Positions 1 through 13,600 of a stretch of 64,000 nucleotides of DNA are shown in pieces. The stretch comes from Limnomonas spitsbergensis. Its lineage: Eukaryota > Chlorophyta > Chlorophyceae > Chlamydomonadales. Under the pieces are notes generated by a model. That model was given only the letters and a program-made list of their open reading frames with translations. It was not told the origin of the DNA and did no database searches. Every line of letters starts with the position of its first letter. Position 1 is the stretch's first letter. Location of the stretch: the NCBI GenBank assembly GCA_037349105.1, contig JAYJMM010000019.1:1-64000 (forward strand). The letters run 5' to 3'. A program made the position numbers and the translations under genes.

Positions 1-3000
1 GGGGTGGGAGGGAGGAGGCAGCTGACTGATCCACAGCTGTTCTGGGGTAAAGGGTGAAGGGGTGGAGGGAGGAGGCAGCTGACTGATCCACAGCTGTTCT
101 GGGGTAAGGGTGAAGGGTGGGAGGGAGGAGGCAGCTGACTGGTCCAAAGCTGTTCTGGGGTTAGGGTGAAGGGTGGGAGGGAGGAGGCAGCTGACGGGTC
201 CACAGCTGTTCTGGGGTAAGGGTGAAGGGTGGGAGGGAGGGGGCAGCTGACTGGTCCACAGCTGTTCTGGGGTAAGGGTGAGGATTGGGAGGGAGGAGAC
301 AGCTGACTGGTCCACAGCTGTTCTGGGGTAAGGGTGGAGGGTGGGAGGGAGAAGGCAGCTGACTGATCCACAGCTGTTCTGGGGTAAGGGTGAGGGGTAG
401 GAGGGAGGAGGCAGCTGACTGATCCACAGCTGTTCTGGGGTAAGGGTAAGGATTGGGAGGGAGGAGGCAGCTCACTGATCCACAGCTGTTCTGGGGTAAG
501 GGTGGAGGGTGGGAGGGAGGAGGCAGCTGACTGGTCCACAGATGTTCTGGGGTAAGGGTGAAGGGTGGGAGGGAGGAGGCAGCTCACTGATCCACAGCTG
601 TTCTGGGGTAAGGGTGAAGGGTGGGAGGGAGGAGCAGCTGACTGGTCCAAAGCTGTTCTGGGTTAGGGTGAAGGGTGGGAGGGAGGAGGCAGCTGACTGG
701 TCCACAGCTGTTCTGGGGTAAGGGTGAAGGGTGGGAGGGAGGGGGCAGCTGACTGGTCCACAGCTGTTCTGGGGTAAGGGTGAGGATTGGGAGGGAGGAG
801 ACAGCTGACTGGTCCACAGCTGTTCTGGGGAAGGGTGGAGGGTGGGAGGGAGAAGGCAGCTGACTGATCCACAGCTGTTCTGGGGTAAGGGTGAGGGGTG
901 GGAGGGAGGAGGCAGGCTACTGATCCACAGCTGTTCTGGGGTAAGGGTGAGGATTGAGAGGGAGGAGGCAGCTGACTGGTCCATAGCTGTTCTGGGGGTA
1001 AGGGTGAAGGGTGGGAGGGAGGAGTCAGGCTACTGATCCACAGCTGTTCTGGGGTAAGGGTGAGGGGTACGAGGGAGGAGGCAGGTTACTGATCCACAGC
1101 TGTTATGGGGTAAGGGTGAGGATTGGGAGGGAGGAGGCAGCTGACTGGTCCACAGCTGTTCTGGGGTAAGGGTGGAGGTGGGAGGGAGGAGGCAGCTGAC
1201 TGGTCCACAGATGTTCTGGGGTAAGGGTGAAGGGTGGGAGGGAGGAGGCAGCTCACTGATCCACAGCAGTTCTGGGGTAAGGGTGAGGATTGGGAGGAGG
1301 AGGCAGCTGACTGGTCCACAGCTGTTCGGGGTGGGAGGGAGGAGGCAGGCTACTGATCCACAACTGTTCTGGGGTAAGGGTGAGGGGTAGGAGGGAGGAG
1401 GCAGCTGACTGGTCCACAGCTGTTTCTGGGTTAAGGGTGAGGGGTAGGAGGAGGAGGCAGGTTACTGATCCACAGCTGTTCTGGGGTAATGGTAAGGGTG
1501 GGAGGGAGGAGGCAGCTCACTGATCCACAGCTGTTCTGGGGTAAGGGTGAGGATTGGGAGGGAGGAGGCAGCTGACTAGTCCACAGCTGTTCTGGGGTAA
1601 GGGTGGAGGGTGGGAGGGAGGAGGCAGCTGACTGATCCACGGCTGTTCTGGGGTAAGGGTGAGGGGTGGGAGGGAGGAGGCAGCTGACTGATCCACAGCT
1701 GTTCTGGGGTTAGGGTGAAGGGTGGGAGGGAGGAGGCAGCTGACTCGTGCACAGCTGTTCTGGGGTAAGGGTGAAGGGTGGGAGGGAGGAGGCAAGTTAC
1801 TGATCCACAGCTGTTCTGGGGTAAGGGTGAGGGGTAGGAGGGAGGAGGCAGCTGACTGATCCACAGCTGTTCTGGGGTAAGGGTGAGGGGTGGGAGGGAG
1901 GAGGCAGCTGACTGATCCGCAGCTGTTCTGGGGTAAGGGTGAAGGGTGGGAGGGAGGCTGCAGCTGACTGGTCCACAGCTGTTCTGGGGTAAGGGTGAAG
2001 GGTGGGAGGGAGGAGGCAGCTGACTGATCCACAGCTGTTCTGGGGTAAGGGTGAAGGGTGGGAGGGAGGAGGCAGCTGACTGGTCCAAAGCTGTTCTGGG
2101 GTTAGGGTGAAGGGTGGGAGGGAGGAGGCAGCTGACTGGTCCACAGCTGTTCTGGGGTAAGGGTGAAGGGTGGGAGGGAGGGGGCAGCTGACTGGTCCAC
2201 AGCTGTTCTGGGGTAAGGGTGAGGATTGGGAGGGAGGAGACAGCTGACTGGTCCACAGCTGTTCTGGGGTAAGGGTGGAGGGTGGGAGGGAGAAGGCAGC
2301 TGACTGATCCACAGCTGTTCTGGGGTAAGGGTGAGGGGTGGGAAGGAGGAGGCAGGCTACTGATCCACAGCTGTTCTGGGGTAAGGGTGAGGATTGGGAG
2401 GGAGGAGGCAGCTGACTGGTCCATAGCTGTTCTGGGGTAAGGGTGAAGGGTGGGAGGGAGGAGGCAGCTGACTGGTGCACAGCTGTTCTGGGGTAAGGGT
2501 GAAGGGTGGGAGGGAGGAGGCAAGTTACTGATCCACAGCTGTTCTGGGGTAAGGGTGAGGGGTAGGAGGGAGGATGCAGCTGACTGATCCACAGCTGTTC
2601 TGGGTAAGGGTGAGGGGTGGGAGGGAGGAGGCAGCTGACTGATCCGCAGCTGTTCTGGGGTAAGGGTGAAGGGTGGGAGGGAGGCTGCAGCTGACTGGTC
2701 CACAGATGTTCTGGGGTAAGGGTGAAGGGTGGGAGGGAGGAGGCAGCTCACTGATCCACAGCTGTTCTGGGGTAAGGGTGGGGATTGGGAGGGAGGAGGC
2801 AGCTGACTGGTCCACAGCTGTTCTGGGTGGGAGGGAGGAGGCATGCTACTGATCCACAGCTGTTCTGGGGTAAGGGTGAGGGGTAGGAGGGAGGAGGCAG
2901 CTGACTGGTCCACAGCTGTTCTGGGGTAAGGGTGAGGGGTAGGAGGGAGGAGGCAGCTGACTGATCCACAGCTGTTCTGGGGTAAGGGTGAGGGGTGGGA

Positions 3001-3637
3001 GGGAGGAGGCAGCTGACTGATCCACAGCTGTTCTGGGGTAAGGGTGAAGGGTGGGAGGGAGGCTGCAGCTGACTGGTCCACAGATGTTCTGGGGTAAGGG
3101 TGAAGGGTGGGAGGGAGGAGGCAGCTCACTGATCCACAGCTGTTCTGGGGTAAGGGTGGGGATTGGGAGGGAGGAGGCAGCTGACTGGTCCACAGCTGTT
3201 CTGGGTGGGAGGGAGGAGGCATGCTACTGATCCACAGCTGTTCTGGGGTAAGGGTGAGGGGTAGGAGGGAGGAGGCAGCTGACTGGTCCACATCTGTTCT
3301 GGGGTAAGGGTGAGGGGTAGGAGGGAGGAGGCAGGTTACTGATCCACAGCTGTTCTGGGGTAAGGGTGAGGGGTGGGAGGGAGGAGGCAGCTGACTGGTC
3401 CACAGCTGTTCTGGGGTAAGGGTGAAGGGTGGGAGGGAGGAGGCAGGCTACTGATCCACAGCTGTTCTGGGGTAAGGGTGAGGGGTAGGAGGGAGGAGGC
3501 AGGTTACTGATCCACAGCTGTTCTGGGGTAAGGGTGAGGGGTAGGAGGGAGGATGCAGCTGACTGATCCACAGCTGTTCTGGGGTAAGGGTGAAGGGTGG
3601 GATGGAGGAGGCAGCTCACTGATCCACAGCTGTTCTG
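1..3637. repeat. 56-bp G-rich minisatellite, block A
   Basis: Tandem array of a 56-bp unit, about 65 copies, entering the window already in progress. Each unit holds two CAGCTG hexamers (in CAGCTGACTG and CCACAGCTGTTC) followed by a G-tract run, GGGGTAAGGGTGAAGGGTGG and onward. Units differ by a limited set of alternative bases (GATCC/GGTCC, GAAGGG/GAGGGG/GGAGGG/GAGGATTG), and some are 14 bp shorter (for example near 2820 and 3200). The C-rich strand has no stop in any frame of the consensus, which produces long proline/serine-rich ORFs on the - strand. They show no start context, domain or codon constraint and I do not annotate them as genes. Confidence 0.97.
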
Positions 3638-4654
3638 AGATAAGGGGTAGGATGTGCAGCCTAGCACACGAGGGGGCAGGGTTCCAGAATATTCTTACGA
3701 GTTGTCCTGCCCAGTGGGCTGGAGGGTTTAGGACCCAGGGGTTGAGTGCAAGGCTGGAGGGTTTAGGACCTAGGGGTTGAGTGCAAGGCTGGAGGACTCA
3801 GGATACAGGGTTGGTGGAAAGGCTGGATGGCTCAGGACCTAGGAATTGAAAGGAAAGCTGGAGGGTTCAGGCAATGCAGGGTTTGCGAATTTTCTAAGGA
3901 TACTGTACTGCCATGTGGGCCTCATGTACATCTTAATACATGGATGGTACAAGGCAGGTACAACAAGCAATGCCCAGGTTGACTCACAACTCCTACTCCT
4001 ACAGATTTTATCTTTGGTATGGGTGCTTTGATTAAAGTGTGCAAGACACAATATACGAAAGCTACGAAGTGACGGATGCAAGGTGGTGTGGAGAAAGGCG
4101 ATGTGTCTGGCCATGAACTGGGACAGGTGATGGGGGGAGAGGGGATGTGTCTGGCCATGAGCTGGGACAGGTGATGGGGGGAGAGGGGATGTGTCTGGCC
4201 ATGAGCTGGGACAGGTGATGGGGGCAGGGCATTGATGTGCATTTATTTGGTGCATTTATTTGGTGCTTACTGGCGGGAACGTGGACTTGAGCTTGCAAGA
4301 TGATAGGCCTCTTGGTTGGAGACTTGGGATGTTGGTTGATCTTCTGAAAATAGGGAAGAAAGGTACATTAAGTAGGTGGAGAGCTGGCCAGATGTGGAGT
4401 GAAAGGATATGAAGCAGCTGACCAAAATGCCAAAAATGTAAATGGCCCTGGGCTGGCAGGTGCAGAGGTGAGGAGGGTAAGGGTGAGGGTTGGGAGGGAG
4501 GATGCAGCTGACTGATCCATACCTGTTCTGGCTGGGACATGTGGTGGGGGAAGAGGGGATGTGTCTGGCCATGAGCTGGTGCAGGTGGTGGGGGGAGAGG
4601 GGATGTGTCTGGCCATGGGCTGGGACATGTGATGGGGGGAGAGGGGACGTGTCT
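3638..4654. repeat. 1.02-kb spacer, copy 1
   Basis: Non-56-bp segment that interrupts the minisatellite and recurs almost unchanged at 19190, 22613 and 24916. In order it contains: a decayed ~35-38-bp tandem (GGCTGGAGGGTTTAGGACC-type, 3718-3880); a more AT-rich single-copy stretch (3880-4080); three copies of the 44-bp unit that later forms its own array (4098-4222); a second single-copy stretch (4223-4480); one degenerate 56-bp unit (4475-4530); and about two more 44-bp units (4540-4650). Copy 1 differs from the other three at scattered bases, for example ACATTAAG here versus ACAGTAAG in the others. No gene recognised. Confidence 0.9.
3718..3880. repeat. short ~35-38-bp tandem within spacer
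   Basis: Four to five imperfect copies of a unit starting GGCTGGAGG(G/A) and containing TTTAGGACC or CTCAGGA, spaced about 35-38 bp apart. The same block is present in all four spacer copies. Confidence 0.75.
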
Positions 4655-7600
4655 ACAGCTGTTCTGGGGTAAGGGTGAGGATTGGGAGGGAGGAGGCAGC
4701 TGACTGGTCCACAGCTGTTCTGGGGTAAGGGTGAAGGGTGGGAGGGAGAAGGCAGCTGACTGATCCACAGCTGTTCTGGGTAAGGGTGAGGGGTAGGAGG
4801 GAGGAGGCAGCTGACTGATCCACAGCTGTTCTGGGGTAAGGGTAAGGATTGGGAGGGAGGAGGCAGCTGACTGATCCACAGCTGTTCTGGGGTAAGGGTG
4901 GAGGGTGGGAGGGAGGAGGCAGCTGACTGATCCACAGCTGTTCTGGGGTAAGGGTGAAGGGTGGGAGGGAGGAGGCAGCTGACTGATCCACAGCTGTTCT
5001 GGGGTAAGGGTGAAGGGTGGGAGGGAGGAGGCAGCTGACTGGTCCAAAGCTGTTCTGGGTTAGGGTGAAGGGTGGGAGGGAGGAGGCAACTGACTGGTCC
5101 ACAGCTGTTCTGGGGTAAGGGTGAAGGGTGGGAGGGAGGGGGCAGCTGACTGGTCCACAGCTGTTCTGGGGTAAGGGTGAGGATTGAGAGGGAGGAGACA
5201 GCTGACTGGTCCACAGCTGTTCTGGGGTAAGGGTGGAGGGTGGGAGGGAGAAGGCAGCTGACTGATCCACAGCTGTTCTGGGGTAAGGGTGAGGGGTAGG
5301 AGGGAGGAGGCAGCTGACTGATCCACAGCTGTTCTGGGGTAAGGGTAAGGATTGGGAGGGAGGAGGCAGCTGACTGATCCACAGCTGTTCTGGGGTAAGG
5401 GTGGAGGGTGGGAGGGAGGAGGCAGCTGACTGATCCACAGCTGTTCTGGGGTAAGGGTGAAGGGTGGGAGGGAGGAGGCAGCTGACTGATCCACAGCTGT
5501 TCTGGGGTAAGGGTGAAGGGTGGGAGGGAGGAGGCAGCTGACTGGTCCAAAGCTGTTCTGGGGTTAGGGTGAAGGGTGGGAGGGAGGAGGCAGCTGACTG
5601 GTCCACAGCTGTTCTGGGGTAAGGGTGAAGGGTGGGAGGGAGGGGGCAGCTGACTGGTCCACAGCTGTTCTGGGGTAAGGGTGAGGATTGGGAGGGAGGA
5701 GACAGCTGACTGGTCCACAGCTGTTCTGGGGTAAGGGTGGAGGGTGGGAGGGAGAAGGCAGCTCACTGATCCACAGCTGTTCTGGGGTAAGGGTGAGGGG
5801 TGGGAGGGAGGAGGCAGGCTACTGATCCACAGCTGTTCTGGGGTAAGGGTGAGGATTGGGAGGGAGGAGGCAGCTGACTGGTCCATAGCTGTTCTGGGGT
5901 AAGGGTGAAGGGTGGGAGGGAGGAGTCAGGCTACTGATCCACAGCTGTTCTGGGTAAGGGTGAGGGGTACGAGGGAGGAGGCAGGTTACTGATCCACAGC
6001 TGTTATGGGGTAAGGGTGAGGATTGGGAGGGAGGAGGCAGCTGACTGGTCCACAGCTGTTCTGGGGTAAGGGTGGAGGGTGGGAGGGAGGAGGCAGCTGA
6101 CTGGTCCACAGATGTTCTGGGGTAAGGGTGAAGGGTGGGAGGGAGGAGGCAGCTCACTGATCCACAGCAGTTCTGGGGTAAGGGTGAGGATTGGGAGGGA
6201 GGAGGCAGCTGACTGGTCCACAGCTGTTCTGGGTGGGAGGGAGGAGGCAGGCTACTGATCCACAACTGTTCTGGGGTAAGGGTGAGGGGTAGGAGGGAGG
6301 AGGCAGCTGACTGGTCCACAGCTGTTCTGGGTTAAGGGTGAGGGGTAGGAGGGAGGAGGCATGTTACTGATCCACAGCTGTTCTGGGGTAATGGTAAGGG
6401 TGGGAGGGAGGAGGCAGCTCACTGATCCACAGCTGTTCTGGGGTAAGGGTGAGGATTGGGAGGGAGGAGGCAGCTGACTGGTCCACAGCTGTTCTGGGGT
6501 AAGGGTGGAGGGTGGGAGGGAGGAGGCAGCTGACTGATCCACGGCTGTTCTGGGGTAAGGGTGAGGGGTGGGAGGGAGGAGGCAGCTGACTGATCCACAG
6601 CTGTTCTAGGGTTAGGGTGAAGGGTGGGAGGGAGGAGGCAGCTGACTCGTGCACAACTGTTCTAGGGTAAGGGTGAAGGGTGGGAGGGAGGAGGCAGCTG
6701 ACTGATCCACAACTGTTCTGGGGTAAGGGTGGGGATTGGGAGGGAGGAGGCAGCTGACTGGTCCACAGCTGTTCTGGGGTAAGGGTGGAGGGTGGGAGGG
6801 AGGAGGCAGCTGACTGGTCCACAGCTGTTCTGGGGTAAGGGTGAAGGGTGGGAGGGAGGAGGCAGCTCACTGATCCACAGCTGTTCTGGGGTAAGGGTGG
6901 GGATTGGGAGGGAGGAGGCAGCTGACTGGTCCACAGCTGTTCTGGGGTAAGGGTGGAGGGTGGGAGGGAGGAGGCAGCTCACTGATCCACAGCTGTTCTG
7001 GGGTAAGGGTGGAGGGTGGGAGGGAGGCTGCAGCTGACTGGTCCACAGCTGTTCTGGGGTAAGGGTGAAGGGTGGGAGGGAGGAGGCAGCTCACTGATCC
7101 ACAGCTGTTCTGGGGTAAGGGTGGGGATTGGGAGGGAGGAGGCAGCTGACTGGTCCACAGCTGTTCTGGGGTAAGGGTGGAGGGTGGGAGGGAGGAGGCA
7201 GCTGACTGATCCACAGCTGTTCTGGGGTAAGGGTGAGGGGTGGGAGGGAGGAGGCAGCTGACTGGTCCACAGCTGTTCTGGGGTAAGGGTGGAGGGTGGG
7301 AGGGAGGAGGCAGCTGACTGATCCACAGCTGTTCAGGGGTAAGGGTGAGGGGTGGGAGGGAGGAGGCAGCTGACTGATCCACAGCTGTTCTGGGGTAAGG
7401 GTGGAGGGTGGGAGGGAGGAGGCAGCTGACTGATCCACAGCTGTTCTGGGGTAAGGGTGAAGGGTGGGAGGGAGGAGGCAGCTGACTGGTCCAAAGCTGT
7501 TCTGGGGTTAGGGTGAAGGGTGGGAGGGAGGAGGCAGCTGACTGGTCCACAGCTGTTCTGGGGTAAGGGTGAAGGGTGGGAGGGAGGGGGCAGCTGACTG

Positions 7601-10600
7601 GTCCACAGCTGTTCTGGGGTAAGGGTGAGGATTGGGAGGGAGGAGACAGCTGACTGGTCCACAGCTGTTCTGGGGTAAGGGTGGAGGGTGGGAGGGAGAA
7701 GGCAGCTGACTGATCCACAGCTGTTCTGGGGTAAGGGTGAGGGGTGGGAGGGAGGAGGCAGGCTACTGATCCACAGCTGTTCTGGGGTAAGGGTGAGGAT
7801 TGGGAGGGAGGAGGCAGCTGACTGGTCCATAGCTGTTCTGGGGTAAGGGTGAAGGGTGGGAGGGAGGAGTCAGGCTACTGATCCACAGCTGTTCTGGGGT
7901 AAGGGTGAGGGGTACGAGGGAGGAGGCAGGTTACTGATCCACAGCTGTTATGGGGTAAGGGTGAGGATTGGGAGGGAGGAGGCAGCTGACTGGTCCACAG
8001 CTGTTCTGGGGTAAGGGTGGAGGGTGGGAGGGAGGAGGCAGCTGACTGGTCCACAGATGTTCTGGGGTAAGGGTGAAGGGTGGGAGGGAGGAGGCAGCTC
8101 ACTGATCCACAGCAGTTCTGGGGTAAGGGTGAGGATTGGGAGGGAGGAGGCAGCTGACTGGTCCACAGCTGTTCTGGGTGGGAGGGAGGAGGCAGGCTAC
8201 TGATCCACAACTGTTCTGGGGTAAGGGTGAGGGGTAGGAGGGAGGAGGCAGCTGACTGGTCCACACCTGTTCTGGGTTAAGGGTGAGGGGTAGGAGGGAG
8301 GAGGCAGGTTACTGGTCCACAGCTGTTCTGGGGTAATGGTAAGGGTGGGAGGGAGGAGGCAGCTCACTGATCCACAGCTGTTCTGGGGTAAGGGTGAGGA
8401 TTGGGAGGGAGGAGGCAGCTGACTGGTCCACAGCTGTTCTGGGGTAAGGGTGGAGGGTGGGAGGGAGGAGGCAGCTGACTGATCCACGGCTGTTATGGGG
8501 TAAGGGTGAGGGGTGGGAGGGAGGAGGCAGCTGACTGATCCACAGCTGTTCTAGGGTTAGGGTGAAGGGTGGGAGGGAGGAGGCAGCTGACTCGTGCACA
8601 ACTGTTCTAGGGTAAGGGTGAAGGGTGGGAGGGAGGAGGCAGCTGACTGATCCACAACTGTTCTGGGGTAAGGGTGGGGATTGGGAGGGAGGAGGCAGCT
8701 GACTGGTCCACAGCTGTTCTGGGGTAAGGGTGGAGGGTGGGAGGGAGGAGGCAGCTGACTGGTCCACAGCTGTTCTGGGGTAAGGGTGAAGGGTGGGAGG
8801 GAGGAGGCAGCTCACTGATCCACAGCTGTTCTGGGGTAAGGGTGGGGATTGGGAGGGAGGAGGCAGCTGACTGGTCCACAGCTGTTCTGGGGTAAGGGTG
8901 GAGGGTGGGAGGGAGGAGGCAGCTCACTGATCCACAGCTGTTCTGGGGTAAGGGTGGAGGGTGGGAGGGAGGCTGCAGCTGACTGGTCCACAGCTGTTCT
9001 GGGGTAAGGGTGAAGGGTGGGAGGGAGGAGGCAGCTCACTGATCCACAGCTGTTCTGGGGTAAGGGTGGGGATTGGGAGGGAGGAGGCAGCTGATTGGTC
9101 CACAGCTGTTCTGGGGTAAGGGTGGAGGGTGGGAGGGAGGAGGCAGCTGACTGATCCACAGCTGTTCTGGGGTAAGGGTGAGGGGTGGGAGGGAGGAGGC
9201 AGCTGACTGGTCCACAGCTGTTCTGGGGTAAGGGTGGAGGGTGGGAGGGAGGAGGCAGCTCACTGATCCACAGCTGTTCAGGGGTAAGGGTGAGGGGTGG
9301 GAGGGAGGAGGCAGCTGACTGATCCACAGCTGTTCTGGGGTAAGGGTGAAGGGTGGGAGGGAGGAGGCAGCTGACTGGTGCACAGCTGTTCTGGGGTAAG
9401 GGTGAGGGGTAGGAGGGAGGAGGCAGCTGACTGGTCCACAGCTGTTCTGGGTTAAGGGTGAGGGGTAGGAGGGAGGAGGCAGGTTACTGATCCACAGCTG
9501 TTCTGGGGTAATGGTAAGGGTGGGAAGGAGGAGGCAGCTCACTGATCCACAGCTGTTCTGGGGTAAGGGTGAGGATTGGGAGGGAGGAGGCAGCTGACTG
9601 GTCCACAGCTGTTCTGGGGTAAGGGTGGAGGGTGGGAGGGAGGAGGCAGCTGACTGATCCACGGCTGTTCTGGGGTAAGGGTGAGGGGTGGGAGGGAGGA
9701 GGCAGCTGACTGATCCACAGCTGTTCTGGGGTTAGGGTGAAGGGTGGGAGGGAGGAGGCAGCTGACTCGTGCACAGCTGTTCTGGGGTAAGGGTGAAGGG
9801 TGGGAGGGAGGAGGCAAGTTACTGATCCACAGCTGTTCTGGGGTAAGGGTGAGGGGTAGGAGGGAGGAGGCAGCTGACTGATCCACAGCTGTTCTGGGGT
9901 AAGGGTGAGGGGTGGGAGGGAGGAGGCAGCTGACTGATCCGCAGCTGTTCTGGGGTAAGGGTGAAGGGTGGGAGGGAGGCTGCAGCTGACTGGTCCACAG
10001 CTGTTCTGGGGTAAGGGTGAAGGGTGGGAGGGAGGAGGCAGCTCACTGATCCACAGCTGTTCTGGGGTAAGGGTGGGGATTGGGAGGGAGGAGGGAGCTG
10101 ACTGGTCCACAGCTGTTCTGGGGTAAGGGTGGAGGGTGGGAGGGAGGAGGCAGCTGACTGATCCACAGCTGTTCTGGGGTAAGGGTGAGGGGTGGGAGGG
10201 AGGAGGCAGCTAACTGATCCACAGCTGTTCTGGGGTTAGGGTGAAGGGTGGGAGGGAGGAGGCAGCTGACTGGTGCACAACTGTTCTGGGGTAAGGGTGA
10301 AGGGTGGGAGGGAGGAGGCAAGTTACTGATCCACAGCTGTTCTGGGGTAAGGGTGAGGGGTAGGAGGGAGGAGGCAGCTGACTGATCCACAGCTGTTCTG
10401 GGGTAAGGGTGAGGGGTGGGAGGGAGGAGGCAGCTGACTGGTCCACAGATGTTCTGGGGTAAGGGTGAAGGGTGGGAGGGAGGCAGCAGCTGACTGGTCC
10501 ACAGATGTTCTGGGGTAAGGGTGAAGGGTGGGAGGGAGGAGGCAGCTCACTGATCCACAGCTGTTCTGGGGTAAGGGTGGGGATTGGGAGGGAGGAGGCA

Positions 10601-13600
10601 GCTGACTGGTCCACAGCTGTTCTGGGGTAAGGGTGGAGGGTGGGAGGGAGGAGGCAGCTGACTGATCCACAGCTGTTCTGGGGTAAGGGTGAGGGGTGGG
10701 AGGGAGGAGGCAGCTGACTGGTCCACAGCTGTTCTGGGGTAAGGGTGAAGGGTGGGAGGGAGGAGGCAAGTTACTGATCCACAGCTGTTCTGGGGTAAGG
10801 GTGAGGGGTAGGAGGGAGGAGGCAGCTGACTGATCCACAGCTGTTCTGGGGTTAGGGTGAAGGGTGGGAGGGAGGAGGCAGCTCACTGGTCCACAGCTGT
10901 TTTGGGGTAAGGGTGAAGGGTGGGAGGGAGGGGGCAGCTGATTGGTCCACAGCTGTTCTGGGGTAAGGGTGAGGATTGGGAGGGAGGAGACAGCTGACTG
11001 GTCCACAGCTGTTCTGGGGTAAGGGTGGAGGGTGGGAGGGAGAAGGCAGCTGACTGATCCACAGCTGTTCTGGGGTAAGGGTGAGGGGTGGGAGGGAGGA
11101 GGCAGGCTACTGATCCACAGCTGTTCTGGGGTAAGGGTGGGGATTGGGAGGGAGGAGGCAGCTGACTGGTCCACAGCTGTTCTGGGGTAAGGGTGGAGGG
11201 TGGGAGGGAGGAGGCAGCTGACTGATCCACAGCTGTTCTGGGGTAAGGGTGAGGGGTAGGAGGGAGGAGGCAGCTGACTGATCCACAGCTGTTCTGGGGT
11301 AAGGGTGAGGGGTGGGAGGGAGGAGGCAGCTGACTGATCCGCAGCTGTTCTGGGGTAAGGGTGAAGGGTGGGAGGGAGGCTGCAGCTGACTGGTCCACAG
11401 ATGTTCTGGGGTAAGGGTGAAGGGTGGGAGGGAGGAGGCAGCTCACTGATCCACAGCTGTTCTGGGGTAAGGGTGGGGATTGGGAGGGAGGAGGCAGCTG
11501 ACTGGTCCACAGCTGTTCTGGGTTGGAGGGAGGAGGCATGCTACTGATCCACAGCTGTTCTGGGGTAAGGGTGAGGGGTAGGAGGGAGGAGGCAGCTGAC
11601 TGGTCCACAGCTGTTCTGGGGTAAGGGTGAGGGGTAGGAGGGAGGAGGCAGGTTACTGATCCACAGCTGTTCTGGGGTAAGGGTGAGGGGTGGGAGGGAG
11701 GAGGCAGCTGACTGGTCCACAGCTGTTCTGGGGTAAGGGTGAAGGGTGGGAGGGAGGAGGCAGGCTACTGATCCACAGCTGTTCTGGGGTAAGGGTGAGG
11801 GGTAGGAGGGAGGAGGCAGCTGACTGATCCACAGCTGTTCTGGGGTAAGGGTGAGGGGTGGGAGGGAGGAGGCAGCTGACTGGTCCACAGCTGTTCTGGG
11901 GTAAGGGTGAGGATTGGGAGGGAGGAGGCAGCTGACTGGTCCACAGCTGTTCTGGGGTAAGGGTGAAGGGTGGGAGGGAGAAGGCAGCTGACTGATCCAC
12001 AGCTGTTCTGGGGTAAGGGTGAGGGGTAGGAGGGAGGAGGCAGCTGACTGATCCACAGCTGTTCTGGGGTAAGGGTAAGGATTGGGAGGGAGGAGGCAGC
12101 TGACTGATCCACAGCTGTTCTGGGGTAAGGGTGGAGGGTGGGAGGGAGGAGGCAGCTGACTGATCCACAGCTGTTCTGGGGTAAGGGTGAAGGGTGGGAG
12201 GGAGGAGGCAGCTGACTGATCCACAGCTGTTCTGGGGTAAGGGTGAAGGGTGGGAGGGAGGAGGCAGCTGACTGGTCCAAAGCTGTTCTGGGGTTAGGGT
12301 GAAGGGTGGGAGGGAGGAGGCAACTGACTGGTCCACAGCTGTTCTGGGGTAAGGGTGAAGGGTGGGAGGGAGGGGGCAGCTGACTGGTCCACAGCTGTTC
12401 TGGGGTAAGGGTGAGGATTGAGAGGGAGGAGACAGCTGACTGGTCCACAGCTGTTCTGGGGTAAGGGTGGAGGGTGGGAGGGAGAAGGCAGCTGACTGAT
12501 CCACAGCTGTTCTGGGGTAAGGGTGAGGGGTAGGAGGGAGGAGGCAGCTGACTGATCCACAGCTGTTCTGGGGTAAGGGTAAGGATTGGGAGGGAGGAGG
12601 CAGCTGACTGATCCACAGCTGTTCTGGGGTAAGGGTGGAGGGTGGGAGGGAGGAGGCAGCTGACTGATCCACAGCTGTTCTGGGGTAAGGGTGAAGGGTG
12701 GGAGGGAGGAGGCAGCTGACTGATCCACAGCTGTTCTGGGGTAAGGGTGAAGGGTGGGAGGGAGGAGGCAGCTGACTGGTCCAAAGCTGTTCTGGGGTTA
12801 GGGTGAAGGGTGGGAGGGAGGAGGCAGCTGACTGGTCCACAGCTGTTCTGGGGTAAGGGTGAAGGGTGGGAGGGAGGGGGCAGCTGACTGGTCCACAGCT
12901 GTTCTGGGGTAAGGGTGAGGATTGGGAGGGAGGAGACAGCTGACTGGTCCACAGCTGTTCTGGGGTAAGGGTGGAGGGTGGGAGGGAGAAGGCAGCTCAC
13001 TGATCCACAGCTGTTCTGGGGTAAGGGTGAGGGGTGGGAGGGAGGAGGCAGGCTACTGATCCACAGCTGTTCTGGGGTAAGGGTGAGGATTGGGAGGGAG
13101 GAGGCAGCTGACTGGTCCATAGCTGTTCTGGGGTAAGGGTGAAGGGTGGGAGGGAGGAGTCAGGCTACTGATCCACAGCTGTTCTGGGGTAAGGGTGAGG
13201 GGTACGAGGGAGGAGGCAGGTTACTGATCCACAGCTGTTATGGGGTAAGGGTGAGGATTGGGAGGGAGGAGGCAGCTGACTGGTCCACAGCTGTTCTGGG
13301 GTAAGGGTGGAGGGTGGGAGGGAGGAGGCAGCTGACTGGTCCACAGATGTTCTGGGGTAAGGGTGAAGGGTGGGAGGGAGGAGGCAGCTCACTGATCCAC
13401 AGCAGTTCTGGGGTAAGGGTGAGGATTGGGAGGGAGGAGGCAGCTGACTGGTCCACAGCTGTTCTGGGTGGGAGGGAGGAGGCAGGCTACTGATCCACAA
13501 CTGTTCTGGGGTAAGGGTGAGGGGTAGGAGGGAGGAGGCAGCTGACTGGTCCACAGCTGTTCTGGGTTAAGGGTGAGGGGTAGGAGGGAGGAGGCATGTT